A stretch of 22,473 nt of DNA from Planctomycetaceae bacterium (GTDB taxonomy: Bacteria > Planctomycetota > Phycisphaerae > Phycisphaerales > SM1A02), in assembly GCA_947474205.1 (NCBI GenBank), contig CANJIC010000003.1, positions 1 to 22,473 on the forward strand. The letters are read 5' to 3'. A program made the position numbers and the translations under genes. Numbering within the stretch: the first letter of the stretch is position 1; each line of letters opens with the position of its first letter. Shown in pieces: positions 6,974 to 15,408 of the stretch. The notes beneath the pieces are model-generated. The model was given only the letters and a program-made list of their open reading frames with translations, was not told the origin of the DNA and did no database searches.

Positions 6974-7963
6974 ATGAGCTGCGTTGTCCTTGTGCCGGCA
7001 TATCAAAATCTTGTGACCCTTCCGAGAATTCTGGAACAGCTCACTCAAGCAAATCTGCCTGTGATTGTTGTTGACGATGCTTCAACCGATGGAACTGCGC
7101 AGTGGTTAGACCAATGGTGCAACCAAGGCGGGAATCGCTGGAAGATCACGCTGAAGTCAAATGCTGGCAAAGGCAACGCGTTGGCGTTGGGTTTGGCGGA
7201 GGCCGCAAGGAAAAACTTTGCCGCCACAATCACCATCGACGCCGATGGACAACATCGTGTGGAAGACGCGCTCGCCCTGCTTGCCGATTGGAAACCAGGA
7301 CAACTTCTATTGGGCGCCAGAAATGAAACCGCTCTTGACTATCCAGCCACAAGTCTCTTTGGTCGCAGACTCTGGTCTTTGGGCATGCTTGTGTTGACTG
7401 GCCTGGAAATTTCAGACCCAGTGTGCGGTTTGCGTGTCTATCCCAATGCGCATGCCGCGCACATCCACTGTCGTAGCGGTCGCTACGCATGGGAAGAGGA
7501 ATTCATATTGCATGCCGCGCGACGCGGCGTTGTGATTAATGAACTTACAATTACAACGGTCTATCTGCCGCCACAAACGCGTGTCTCGCACTACAAATTA
7601 TTTCGTGACTGGACGGAATCGCTTTTTGTTTTTACGACATGGTTCATACGCAGCATTGCAGTGTCATTTCCGCTGCGCCATCGCGCGCAGTCACTGCGCC
7701 ACCACGGAAGATCATTTCGACGGCTTCTTGGCATTACGGTATTTGTCAGCGGAATTGCTGGACTTGCAACCAATTGGTGGATTGGCGCGATCATCATTGC
7801 ATGGCTGGCTTGGAAACTCCAAACATTGTGGATAGTTGCCGTTGCAACAACCATCACAGTTGCACTGTTGTCGAATTCGCTCAGCACATATTCAATGATA
7901 TTTGCGATATTGATCACTGCCTGCGTACTCACGCAGGCGGTGCGACCCCTCTGTAAGAACTAA
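6974..7963 (+). CDS. family 2 glycosyltransferase with C-terminal membrane segments
   Basis: About 329 residues. The N-terminal domain is a GT-A fold of family GT2 (polyprenyl-phosphate mannosyl/glucosyl transferase-like): CVVLVPAYQN, VIVVDDASTDGT for nucleotide binding, NAGKGNAL, and the metal-binding TIDADGQHR. Later motifs SDPVCGLRVY and YAWEEEFILHAARRG match the acceptor side of the DPM1-like group. From about residue 245 two to four hydrophobic segments follow (LLGITVFVSGIAGLA, GAIIIAWLAWKL, TLWIVAVATTITVALL, MIFAILITACVLT), anchoring it in the inner membrane. It would transfer a sugar from a nucleotide donor to a lipid or to the polyene lipid. GT2 enzymes are common in xanthomonadin, APE and flexirubin clusters. 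The gene is divergent from the aminotransferase and converges on the ligase-methyltransferase gene with a 35-base overlap. Confidence 0.9.
   Translation: MSCVVLVPAYQNLVTLPRILEQLTQANLPVIVVDDASTDGTAQWLDQWCNQGGNRWKITLKSNAGKGNALALGLAEAARKNFAATITIDADGQHRVEDALALLADWKPGQLLLGARNETALDYPATSLFGRRLWSLGMLVLTGLEISDPVCGLRVYPNAHAAHIHCRSGRYAWEEEFILHAARRGVVINELTITTVYLPPQTRVSHYKLFRDWTESLFVFTTWFIRSIAVSFPLRHRAQSLRHHGRSFRRLLGITVFVSGIAGLATNWWIGAIIIAWLAWKLQTLWIVAVATTITVALLSNSLSTYSMIFAILITACVLTQAVRPLCKN
7915..7942. terminator. strong hairpin at the convergent gene ends
   Basis: A 12-bp stem with a single T/G mismatch (G-U pair in RNA) closes a four-base loop (ACTC at 7927-7930): CACTGCCTGCGT pairs with ACGCAGGCGGTG. 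The minus-strand gene's stop codon (7931 to 7929) spans the loop and first stem base, and the plus-strand stop lies 19 bases further on. No T-run follows on either strand, so it is not a classic intrinsic terminator; it may stabilise 3' ends or act with Rho. Confidence 0.5.
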
Positions 7964-10040
7964 ATATTCCAAGCTCTCGCTGGTGGCGGGCTCCAAGAAA
8001 TCCGCAACTATCAAGTGCTTGAACAATTTCGCATGGCGGTGCTGCTTGTTCAATGGTGTCGGCCCAATAGCGCATCATTGCAAACGTGGACGGACGGCCA
8101 CTGGCAATAACCCCAAGACCAGGGACATACCACTTCATGGCGAAATGAAAAACTCGGCGCGCAATCGGCGTGACTGGACGCGTCACTTCCAAAATGATTA
8201 TTTTCCCGCCTGGACGAAGCACTCGTTTGGCTTCATGAAATGCGACACGCAAATCATCAACATGTCGCAACATGTAACTCATCGAAATCAGATCAAACGA
8301 GTTGTTGCCAAATGGAAGATGTTCGGCGGATCCAAGTACGGTTTCACAAACACCACGCCGCTTGGCTATTGCAAGCATTCCATCGCTGGGATCCAATGCG
8401 ACAACTCGGCCGGATGGACCTACAACTTTCTGCGCAATGGCGGCGCAAAGCCCCGTGCCGCTTCCCACATCAAGAAGGGAGGATCCAGGACGAAGACCAC
8501 TCTTGAGAAGCATTCGGCGGCGATACCAGCGCCCACTGCCAAGAAACGCCGCTCCGCTTGAGATGTCGTAGCGAATTGCGGTGGCGTTAAAAAGTACTTT
8601 TGTGAACGCCTCCCGGACATCTTGATTTCCAAGTCCAATTGGTCGAACAATGACTGGTTCAATTCGCAAAGCATTGTCCTTGCGAATCAATTTTCCACTT
8701 GCTGTTGTTGGCAAATCATCCACAATGACAAGCGTTCTTGGAATTGCATGAGGTGCGATCATGGGCCCCAAAAAAAGTCTCAGGTCTTCAATCGTCGGCG
8801 CTTTGTATCCGTCATTTAAAACAATTTTTAATCCGACACGATTTAATGATTCGGACACTTGAATAGGGTGAATCAAGGCTCTTCGAATCGCACAATGAGA
8901 CTCGACCATTCCCTCTACTTCAAGCGGATTGACTTTTAAACCACCGACATCAAATACAAGTTTTTTTCTACCAGTGATGTGAAATGTCCCGTTTGCATCC
9001 ATATGCCCCAAATCACCCGTCCGAAAAAACCCGTGCTCTTGCAATGGAATTCGCTCGCCATGATTGCGCAAAATTGCCTCGCCCATTGCGTTGCTATGCA
9101 CGGCGATTTCTCCTTGTACCCCCACGGGGACATCGATTAATTCCTGGGTTTTGGTTGGCTGCACAATTCGCACAGTCACGCCTGCAACGGGGCGTCCACC
9201 TTGACCACGATCAAGCCAAATTGTTCCTGTTTCGCTCGCTCCGTACAAATCAACAACCGTCACGGCAAATGCGCGCTCAATAATCTGTCGCGTGGCAGGC
9301 TTGAAATGAGTTCCCGCCACAACAATGCTTCGCAGAGAAGGAGCGACAGGCAAATGCTGCGCCAGAATTTCCGCGGTGGTTGGCACAAGACACACCGCGG
9401 TTGCACCACTGGCCAACTGCTCTACGGCGGTTGGAATTGTAAATGCATCAAATGCCCGAACGCATGAGCCTGCAAGAATTGGCGCAAGAACTGCATGCTC
9501 AAATCCATATGCGTGCGCCATTGGAATAAATGACGGAGAGCGCCCTCCTGCAACAGCAAGACCCTCTTGCACAAGCGTGGTTGCAACTCGATCAATCGCA
9601 TCCGCGCAACGAAAAACAAATCGTGGAAATCCAGTTGTGCCTGAAGAAAGCAAGACCGCGCCAATGGGATCATGCGCATGGTTTGAACTTGCTAACTCAC
9701 TTTGGGCCATGCGCACGCTCGCCTGATCAAACACAAATATTTTTCCTATGTCCGATTCAATTCTCTGAACGGTTGCGCGTGGCATTGGAAATGGAACGAG
9801 CACGGGAATCCTTCCTGCACTTGCGATTCCAAGAAATGCGCACCAAAAATCACTGCCAGAAGGAATATGAACGGCGACACAAACTCCTGGGTCCGTGATT
9901 TTTTCCACCGCCGTTTGAATGCGCGCGGCTCGATCTTGAATTTCCAACCATGTATTGGTCCGCCCATCACAATCAATAATCGCAACACTATTGCCGTGAT
10001 TTAGGCAGTGTCTAGAAAGCGCTTGCAAGATGAGACGCAT
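7929..10040 (-). CDS. acyl-CoA/ACP ligase fused to a UbiE-like methyltransferase
   Basis: A two-domain protein of 703 residues. Residues 1 to about 460 are an ANL-superfamily adenylating enzyme: SSGTTGFPR (132-140), YGASETG (266-272), FRTGD (339-343), GRKKLVFDVGGLKVNPLEVE region (357-376) and PTTASGKLIRK with the catalytic Lys at about 450. Residues about 485-703 are a class I SAM methyltransferase with LLDVGSGTG (522-530), VVALDPSDGML, LPFGNNSFDLI and RVLRPGGKIIILE, closest to UbiE/COQ5. In aryl-polyene pathways an AMP-ligase activates hydroxybenzoate for loading onto ACP, and a separate methyltransferase modifies the ring; here both are on one chain. The usual Lys after the P-loop Pro is Arg. 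It starts five bases after the halogenase stop. Activities are firm by family; the aryl substrate is inferred from the chorismatase nearby. Confidence 0.9.
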   Translation of the reverse strand: MRLILQALSRHCLNHGNSVAIIDCDGRTNTWLEIQDRAARIQTAVEKITDPGVCVAVHIPSGSDFWCAFLGIASAGRIPVLVPFPMPRATVQRIESDIGKIFVFDQASVRMAQSELASSNHAHDPIGAVLLSSGTTGFPRFVFRCADAIDRVATTLVQEGLAVAGGRSPSFIPMAHAYGFEHAVLAPILAGSCVRAFDAFTIPTAVEQLASGATAVCLVPTTAEILAQHLPVAPSLRSIVVAGTHFKPATRQIIERAFAVTVVDLYGASETGTIWLDRGQGGRPVAGVTVRIVQPTKTQELIDVPVGVQGEIAVHSNAMGEAILRNHGERIPLQEHGFFRTGDLGHMDANGTFHITGRKKLVFDVGGLKVNPLEVEGMVESHCAIRRALIHPIQVSESLNRVGLKIVLNDGYKAPTIEDLRLFLGPMIAPHAIPRTLVIVDDLPTTASGKLIRKDNALRIEPVIVRPIGLGNQDVREAFTKVLFNATAIRYDISSGAAFLGSGRWYRRRMLLKSGLRPGSSLLDVGSGTGLCAAIAQKVVGPSGRVVALDPSDGMLAIAKRRGVCETVLGSAEHLPFGNNSFDLISMSYMLRHVDDLRVAFHEAKRVLRPGGKIIILEVTRPVTPIARRVFHFAMKWYVPGLGVIASGRPSTFAMMRYWADTIEQAAPPCEIVQALDSCGFLGARHQRELGIFSSYRGVAPPA

Positions 10041-10045
10041 AAAAT

Positions 10046-11326
10046 TTAGGCTTTGCTTGGCGCGGAAAGTTGCAATTTAAAGGGACGCACACGCGCCGCG
10101 ATCGGTCGATAACGCTGGACAAAACACATTGTTCGCAACGCCAGACATCGGGCGGCAACGCCTACTGGTATGTGATCGATTTCTCCAGCAAGCATGGTGA
10201 TGAAGGCTCGCTCAAGACTTTTTGTCCTTTTGGGAGAGAAGAGCAAATCCCTAAATCCAGAATCATAAAACCCTTCGACTAGTCGGAATGCGCGGTTGGT
10301 AATTCGCCGTGTCCATGCGTCATGTCGCATGCGTTCCGTGAGGGAGCGCCCACCTCGGCAAATACGAATCACTCCCGCCGCCGCATGTTGCGCTCCCAAA
10401 AGTCCAAGTGTGAGCCCAGTAGACCAAACTGGATCAAGGAACGCTGCGGCATCACCTATCAAGAAATGTCCCGGCCCCGCGAATGGATCACAACGATACG
10501 TAAAATCGGAGATTGTGCGATTGCGCTCTGGACCAATTGCGTTGGCCATGCGTTCACGCAAAATGGGAGTACGATCAATTGCCCAGCGCAACCGTTGGTC
10601 CGCGGGAATTTCAAGCGTGGTGTGCAAAGATTCACGTGCGACAAATCCAACACTTGTTCGCGTGTCATCCAGGGGAATCATCCAGAACCACCCTTCCTCC
10701 GCCATGACCAGACCAAAACAATTCGCGCCCTTGCCACTGGGGCGAACAACATTCTCAAAATGCTCAAAATAAGCCACATTACGTAAGAATGAATGGAACC
10801 TTCGCTGCGACATTTTACGACCAACCGCGGTCGCTTGGCCACTTGCATCAATCATCCATCGCGCGCTCATCCGCCCTTGATCTGTCTCCACTTGAACATC
10901 GCCATCTTCAAGTTTCAAAATTGTTTGGACAGCGCAAGAGGTATGCACCACAGCGCCAGACTCGCGGGCGGTTTCCAGCATCATCTGATCCAGATGAACG
11001 CGCGCCATATTGAAAGTTTCTTTATCGCCATTTCCAAATGTGTCGCGAAAGTAAAAATACTGTGGGCCATGACGAGAATCACCCATGGTGATCTCCACGC
11101 CAACTTTGCGCGCGTGTGGCAACGCAAGACATTTTTCAAGAACTCCCAGGCGGCGCAAAGCCTGCTTGGTGCGCGGAAGAAAACTTTCGCCAATACGAAA
11201 TCGTGGAAATTCTGATCGATCAAGCACGACCACATCAAGACCGGCACGCGCCAACTCAATCGCAGCCGCGCTTCCAGCAGGACCCGCGCCAATCACCAAG
11301 CAATCATGCTTGTGCGCCGACGACAT
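10046..11326 (-). CDS. flavin-dependent halogenase-like oxidoreductase
   Basis: About 426 residues. The N-terminal FAD fold has CLVIGAGPAGSAAAIELARAG (GAGPAG at 13-18) and the conserved FPRFRIGESFLP. Features that mark halogenases within this superfamily are WFWMIP (213-218, the WxWxIP motif), FLDPVWSTG (296-304, the FxxPxxSxG motif), and RKVGVEI with a Lys at about 74 where phenolic halogenases have their KxGA-type Lys. LIGDAAAFLDP binds FAD. It would chlorinate or brominate an activated aryl ring, as in flexirubins and xanthomonadins; a monooxygenase or reductase role is the alternative. The start is ATG 11326 because AAGGAG lies six bases upstream and similarity starts there. It overlaps the chorismatase gene by 23 bases and is followed five bases later by the ligase gene. 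A separate flavin reductase is not visible. Confidence 0.86.
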   Translation of the reverse strand: MSSAHKHDCLVIGAGPAGSAAAIELARAGLDVVVLDRSEFPRFRIGESFLPRTKQALRRLGVLEKCLALPHARKVGVEITMGDSRHGPQYFYFRDTFGNGDKETFNMARVHLDQMMLETARESGAVVHTSCAVQTILKLEDGDVQVETDQGRMSARWMIDASGQATAVGRKMSQRRFHSFLRNVAYFEHFENVVRPSGKGANCFGLVMAEEGWFWMIPLDDTRTSVGFVARESLHTTLEIPADQRLRWAIDRTPILRERMANAIGPERNRTISDFTYRCDPFAGPGHFLIGDAAAFLDPVWSTGLTLGLLGAQHAAAGVIRICRGGRSLTERMRHDAWTRRITNRAFRLVEGFYDSGFRDLLFSPKRTKSLERAFITMLAGEIDHIPVGVAARCLALRTMCFVQRYRPIAARVRPFKLQLSAPSKA

Positions 11327-12140
11327 CGCAGACTCCTTCAATTTCAACTCGCAAGTCGCTTCGACATAACGGCGAATGCAAAATGCGCTCGATATGTACA
11401 CCAAAATACAACGCCGCCAATTCTTGAACCCTGTCCATGTCCGCGCTATCTCTGACATAGATTTGTAAAGATCGCCACAACCCAGTCGCCTTGGCGGCAA
11501 GAGCGAGCGAACGTAAATTGTGAATAGTTTCTTCAAACTGCAGATCGATTGAAGACTCATGCAGCGTGTCTTCCCCTACAACCGCCGCCGTTCCAGAAGC
11601 AATCAATGTGTTCTGCGCGATCACTGCGCGCACAAATGCTGGAGACACTGGACCAAATCGATTTGAGTAAAGCCACGCTGGCCGCTGACGAGTGTTTTCA
11701 AGAGAGACAATTTGACCTGGAATCCAAAGCGCATGGATCACAAGAGCGGATCCGGAATGTCCAACACAGGTGCTCGCAGGAAACGATGTCACCACTTCTG
11801 GAAGCGTTCTATACGCGCTTGTTCGGCCTTCATTAAAACGCATATACCGCTGCAGAAAATCGCCATCACAATCGGTGGGCCTAGGCAAAAATGCCCACAA
11901 CCTACATGGACAACTTGGCATTTCCAAAAATGCCGAAAGAATGGCCTCGCGTGCGGCTACGGCAAGCCGTTCACCGGTAAGTTCATCCGCTTGCACGCGA
12001 CGAGAAACCAAAATAGTTTTTGTAACTTCGAATGATCGTGTCCACGACGGAAGATCTTGACGCGGATCGCCGCTTGCAATCCATGATCGCGTAAGCATTG
12101 GAGCAACCACTGGAGGATGTACTTTAGAATAATTCCCCAT
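11304..12140 (-). CDS. chorismatase of the XanB2/FkbO/Hyg5 family
   Basis: About 278 residues. The pattern QRYMRFNEGR (about 97-106), PASTCVG (121-127), SLENTRQRPAWLY (146-158), RFGPVSPAFVRA (161-172), ASGTAAVVGEDTLH (181-194) and the C-terminal PLCRSDLRVEIEGV matches chorismatases from memory of FkbO, Hyg5 and XanB2. These enzymes split chorismate into pyruvate plus 3- or 4-hydroxybenzoate or a dihydroxycyclohexadiene acid. XanB2 supplies the aryl head of xanthomonadin in Xanthomonas, and this gene sits beside a halogenase and an acyl ligase, so hydroxybenzoate supply is the likely role. It is about 50 residues shorter than typical members, mainly at the N-terminus. Start ATG 12140 is chosen 26 bases after the KS stop; an in-frame upstream start at 12212 would overlap the KS gene. 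Product regiochemistry cannot be told. Confidence 0.85.
   Translation of the reverse strand: MGNYSKVHPPVVAPMLTRSWIASGDPRQDLPSWTRSFEVTKTILVSRRVQADELTGERLAVAAREAILSAFLEMPSCPCRLWAFLPRPTDCDGDFLQRYMRFNEGRTSAYRTLPEVVTSFPASTCVGHSGSALVIHALWIPGQIVSLENTRQRPAWLYSNRFGPVSPAFVRAVIAQNTLIASGTAAVVGEDTLHESSIDLQFEETIHNLRSLALAAKATGLWRSLQIYVRDSADMDRVQELAALYFGVHIERILHSPLCRSDLRVEIEGVCDVVGAQA
11333..11338 (-). promoter_or_regulatory. ribosome binding site of the halogenase gene
   Basis: AAGGAG on the minus strand, six bases before ATG 11326. It lies inside the end of the chorismatase gene and decides the halogenase start over longer upstream possibilities. Confidence 0.7.
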
Positions 12141-12166
12141 ACAAGTGCATCCAATATAGCAAACAA

Positions 12167-14368
12167 CTATTTCAACAGTTGCTTGTGCTGCGCGGTAGAC
12201 AGGCTCCAACACGCGCCGTGAGGATCAGACGCCAACACAACGACTGAGTCTTGAGGATTCGCACGCAATGTATCGCTTACAAAGAGCGATGCGAATGCAG
12301 ACACACAACCAAGTTCAGTACTTCCCACCCGCATCACAGAGGGATCAAGGATTGATATGTTTCGATCCAACGGTGATTGACTTGTGATGTGCGCACCGAC
12401 ACATGCTCGCCCTAATTTCAAAGCCTTGAACAAAGCGACCTCTGCCTCCAGTGTCGCAGACTTTCCAGTTGCTCCAATGCACTGCTGAATTTCAATCGCA
12501 CTTCGGCCGCACGGTAATACTTCATTCGATCTCTTCTCAAGCAAAACAGCAATTCCAGATGATCGAAATTGCATTGATTCCTCAGCGCAATGAGACAGAA
12601 TTCGTTCAGAAACTGGATGGGCTTCCTCCGCGGCCACAATGATTGCGCGTGGCCATGAGTTGGTAGTGATCTTGGCTGCAGCCAAGGAGATCGCCTCCAA
12701 CGCAGCGGTTCGTCGACCAATCACACTCAGACTGGCGGCGCGAATTCCAAATGCAATCGAACAATGCGCGCTTCCAACATTTGGAACGCTTTGCGCAAAA
12801 AGCATTGGATTTGCAAGATCAATTCCAGAGCGAAGCAAGTCGCGGTAATACTCGATAGTGAACTGCGGAGTACCCGTCCAATTTGCGGCGATGAGCGGCG
12901 TGTCGCGCAGTTCATCCGGAGTAAGCCCCGCAGTTTCCACAAGATCGCGAATAGCGGCGATCATAATTTGTGGAAGGATTGCAAGGCGACGGGTTTGAAT
13001 CCGATCAAGCATTGGCGCGAGAATGGCTTCGGTGAGTTCGCCGCACGTACCCGGTTCCTGCGCTTGCTTCACGAGTTGCTTGATGCCGCGACCCGCGGAC
13101 GAAATTGCGCCAACGGCAGTGATACATGCACGCTGCGGTTGGACGTTTTGTTCCTGGCTCAATATTTGGCGATCATGCTGTTGTGGAATCATGGCGCACT
13201 GAACGCGGATTGCGGCATTGACTCCGCCAAATCCCGCGGAGATCGCCACGATTTCCTGAGGCACTTCTTTGCGACACTCGCCTTGCAAAAGCTGAAGATC
13301 TCCAAACGCATCGTCATCCCATATGGTGTCCGCCGAAGTTGGTGTGCATCCGTTTTGCGCGCATGCAAGCGTTGCGATCAACTCCAAAACACCTGCGGCG
13401 CCAAGTGGATGACCAAATCTGCCCTTCAGGGCGATCACTGGAATGTTTGGCAAACGCCGTCCAAAAACACTTCGGAAGGCTTCGTACTCAGCGGCATCAT
13501 TCGCAAGTGTTCCAGTCGCATGAGCTATCAAAAGATCGGGCGGCCGTAACACATCAACAACTTGTGAAAGCGCAAGGGCGACGCCAGTTCCTTGGGGATG
13601 CGGCTGTGTGAGATGATGCGAATCACTTGTCTGTGCTGTCGCCATGATGGATGCAATTATTTTTTTAGGATGCGTCAGAATTGCGTCTTCCATGCGCCGA
13701 AGCAGAAGCAATCCAACGCCTTCACCTATTTTCATTCCGTCACGGTCCTTGCTAAACGGACTCACTGCATTTGCGGCAATTAATTGAAGCGCAGCAAATC
13801 CGCCGTACGCGAACTCCGAAATCGGATCGTATCCGCCTGCGATTACCCAATCGACCGCACCCGCTTCCAACAGACTGCATGCGTGCGAAATGGCCGAAAG
13901 GCCGGACGCGCATGCGCACGAAACCGTGAGGGTCGGACCAGATATTCCAAGATCTTGAATTGCACTTCCTAAGACTGCCGACGCAACAGTGCGCGCATAA
14001 TGCTTGTCACTTTGGTCGGCACGCCCCGACGCTTCCCGACGCAGTCCCTCACCACAATGACGCATGCCCGCAAGCGTTGTTCCCAGCACAATTCCCCAAC
14101 GATCCGGACGAAGCGTGATCGCTTCTCGCTCCACGCAAGTCAACAACTCCGTGAATGAATGTTTGAGCATGTATTCGGCACGACAATCTCCACCATATGA
14201 CATTGAATTTGGAATTTCACCCGCACCGCAATAATTTCGCGGCATTTGCTCAAGATGCTTTGGAGATCCAATACCGACAACCCCCGCGCGCAATGCGGCG
14301 ACATGGTCCGCGACATTTGTTCCAAGCGCACTTTGCGCAGCCATCCTGATAATCGCTATGGGTTTCAT
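12167..14368 (-). CDS. ketosynthase/chain-length-factor fusion (double beta-ketoacyl synthase)
   Basis: A 733-residue protein with two thiolase-fold condensing domains. Domain 1 (about 1-392) is an active FabF-type ketosynthase: TLTVSCACASG with Cys151, AHATGT with His283 and KGRFGHPLGAAG with His320. Domain 2 (about 414-733) starts RACITAVGAISSAG and has the same order of elements, but the nucleophile region reads SLSVIGRRTA, with Gly where Cys should be, and both His motifs are lost. This is the pattern of a KS plus a non-catalytic chain length factor, normally two separate subunits (KS-CLF of type II PKS, ApeO-ApeC in aryl polyenes). It would extend ACP-bound chains with malonyl-ACP and set chain length. 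The start ATG 14368 overlaps the permease stop as ATGA. The frame stays open farther upstream but inside the permease gene. Confidence 0.9.
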   Translation of the reverse strand: MKPIAIIRMAAQSALGTNVADHVAALRAGVVGIGSPKHLEQMPRNYCGAGEIPNSMSYGGDCRAEYMLKHSFTELLTCVEREAITLRPDRWGIVLGTTLAGMRHCGEGLRREASGRADQSDKHYARTVASAVLGSAIQDLGISGPTLTVSCACASGLSAISHACSLLEAGAVDWVIAGGYDPISEFAYGGFAALQLIAANAVSPFSKDRDGMKIGEGVGLLLLRRMEDAILTHPKKIIASIMATAQTSDSHHLTQPHPQGTGVALALSQVVDVLRPPDLLIAHATGTLANDAAEYEAFRSVFGRRLPNIPVIALKGRFGHPLGAAGVLELIATLACAQNGCTPTSADTIWDDDAFGDLQLLQGECRKEVPQEIVAISAGFGGVNAAIRVQCAMIPQQHDRQILSQEQNVQPQRACITAVGAISSAGRGIKQLVKQAQEPGTCGELTEAILAPMLDRIQTRRLAILPQIMIAAIRDLVETAGLTPDELRDTPLIAANWTGTPQFTIEYYRDLLRSGIDLANPMLFAQSVPNVGSAHCSIAFGIRAASLSVIGRRTAALEAISLAAAKITTNSWPRAIIVAAEEAHPVSERILSHCAEESMQFRSSGIAVLLEKRSNEVLPCGRSAIEIQQCIGATGKSATLEAEVALFKALKLGRACVGAHITSQSPLDRNISILDPSVMRVGSTELGCVSAFASLFVSDTLRANPQDSVVVLASDPHGACWSLSTAQHKQLLK

Positions 14369-15408
14369 GAAGTTGTGCGCCATGACAATGTGGACGCGAT
14401 AAACAACATGACACAATTTATTGCGATCAGAAGCGAGATTTGCGTCATTGCGGCGCCACCGTCCATGGCACGCGCGCACGCGATCGTGGTCCAACCAGTG
14501 AATACCCAATTGGAAAGCCACGAAAATGAAGGCGGTAATAATTCCAACGGAACAATACCGCCACCAAGCGCGCCCAGAACAAGTGTTGCCACAGGCGCGA
14601 TGGTGGCAAAACGGGCGCGCGAACGGCACAGCCCCGCAAGTGTGACCATGAATGTTGCTATCGCGATTGCCCCCAACATCATGGCCATTGCCATCCAAAG
14701 TGGCGCCAATGGAATGATGTTGAACAATATCGCCGCCACAAAAAGAGTGATCAACATTTGCACAAATCCGATTATGGAAAGTGCGGCGATGCGCGCCGCA
14801 GTTTGTCGGCGGCGCGAAACACCAAGCGAACACATTCGGTCGACCACGCCCATTTCTTCATCAGCTAGACCTCTTGAAACCAACGCGGCCATCGCGAACA
14901 ACACAAACAAAACGGGAATGGCGGATGCGCTTGATCGCAGTAGGCGCCCTTGGACGGTGCGATCATGAATGGTCACTTCCGAATTCTTGACGGCAATTGC
15001 CTCCGCCGCCGCGGAAAGAACTAGAACTCGAAGCGCGTTGCTCATGCCTGGCAAAGGTGAGATGGACACAATCTCCACCACGGGTTTTTGTCTAGTAAAG
15101 TCGTCGCCGATATAAATGAACGCATCCACCGCAGGATTTGATTCGGCATTGAAACCATCTTTGGCATTGAAACAAATAATTTTCAATCGCTCATCATTGC
15201 GACGCATCAGCGATTCTTTGAATGCGTCGGCATCGCGCCCGCTATTTCCAACAATCGCAATGCTGAAGTGAAATCCTTGTGGTGAATCAAGATGCTGATA
15301 GAACAACGCGAACAACGCGAAGAAAATGGCTGGTGCGCAAACCGCCATGAAAAGCGTTGGCCGGTCACGGGTGAACGAGCGAAGAATTGCAAACGCAAGC
15401 GTAATCAC
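14365..15408 (-). CDS. ABC-2 type transporter permease
   Basis: About 347 residues. One membrane helix near the N-terminus (TLFMAVCAPAIFFALFALFY) is followed by a long soluble loop of roughly 110 residues, then five hydrophobic segments (AIPVLFVLFAMAALVS, IIGFVQMLITLFVAAILF, AMAMMLGAIAIATFMVTLA, TIAPVATLVLGALGGGIVPL and ISLLIAINCVMLFIAS). This is the architecture of the ABC-2 permease family (PF12698 type), including the EEMGVVDRMCSLGVSRRR stretch after helix two. The ATPase partner is probably the ABC domain of the first gene of the operon. The start is set at GTG 15408, which overlaps the preceding stop as GTGA; ATG 15459 is the alternative and would give a 55-base overlap. It would export or flip the lipid-linked product. 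Confidence 0.85.
   Translation of the reverse strand: MITLAFAILRSFTRDRPTLFMAVCAPAIFFALFALFYQHLDSPQGFHFSIAIVGNSGRDADAFKESLMRRNDERLKIICFNAKDGFNAESNPAVDAFIYIGDDFTRQKPVVEIVSISPLPGMSNALRVLVLSAAAEAIAVKNSEVTIHDRTVQGRLLRSSASAIPVLFVLFAMAALVSRGLADEEMGVVDRMCSLGVSRRRQTAARIAALSIIGFVQMLITLFVAAILFNIIPLAPLWMAMAMMLGAIAIATFMVTLAGLCRSRARFATIAPVATLVLGALGGGIVPLELLPPSFSWLSNWVFTGWTTIACARAMDGGAAMTQISLLIAINCVMLFIASTLSWRTTS

Noticed and set aside
11327..11560. N-terminal extension of the halogenase by 78 residues
   Set aside because: It overlaps chorismatase coding sequence in another frame, and AAGGAG six bases before ATG 11326 together with the FAD motif position fix the shorter start.
14369..14833. N-terminal extension of the KS-CLF frame by about 155 residues
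   Set aside because: It is His/Cys/Arg-rich, lies wholly inside the permease gene in another frame, and the KS fold starts at MKPIAIIR, where an ATGA overlap marks the start.
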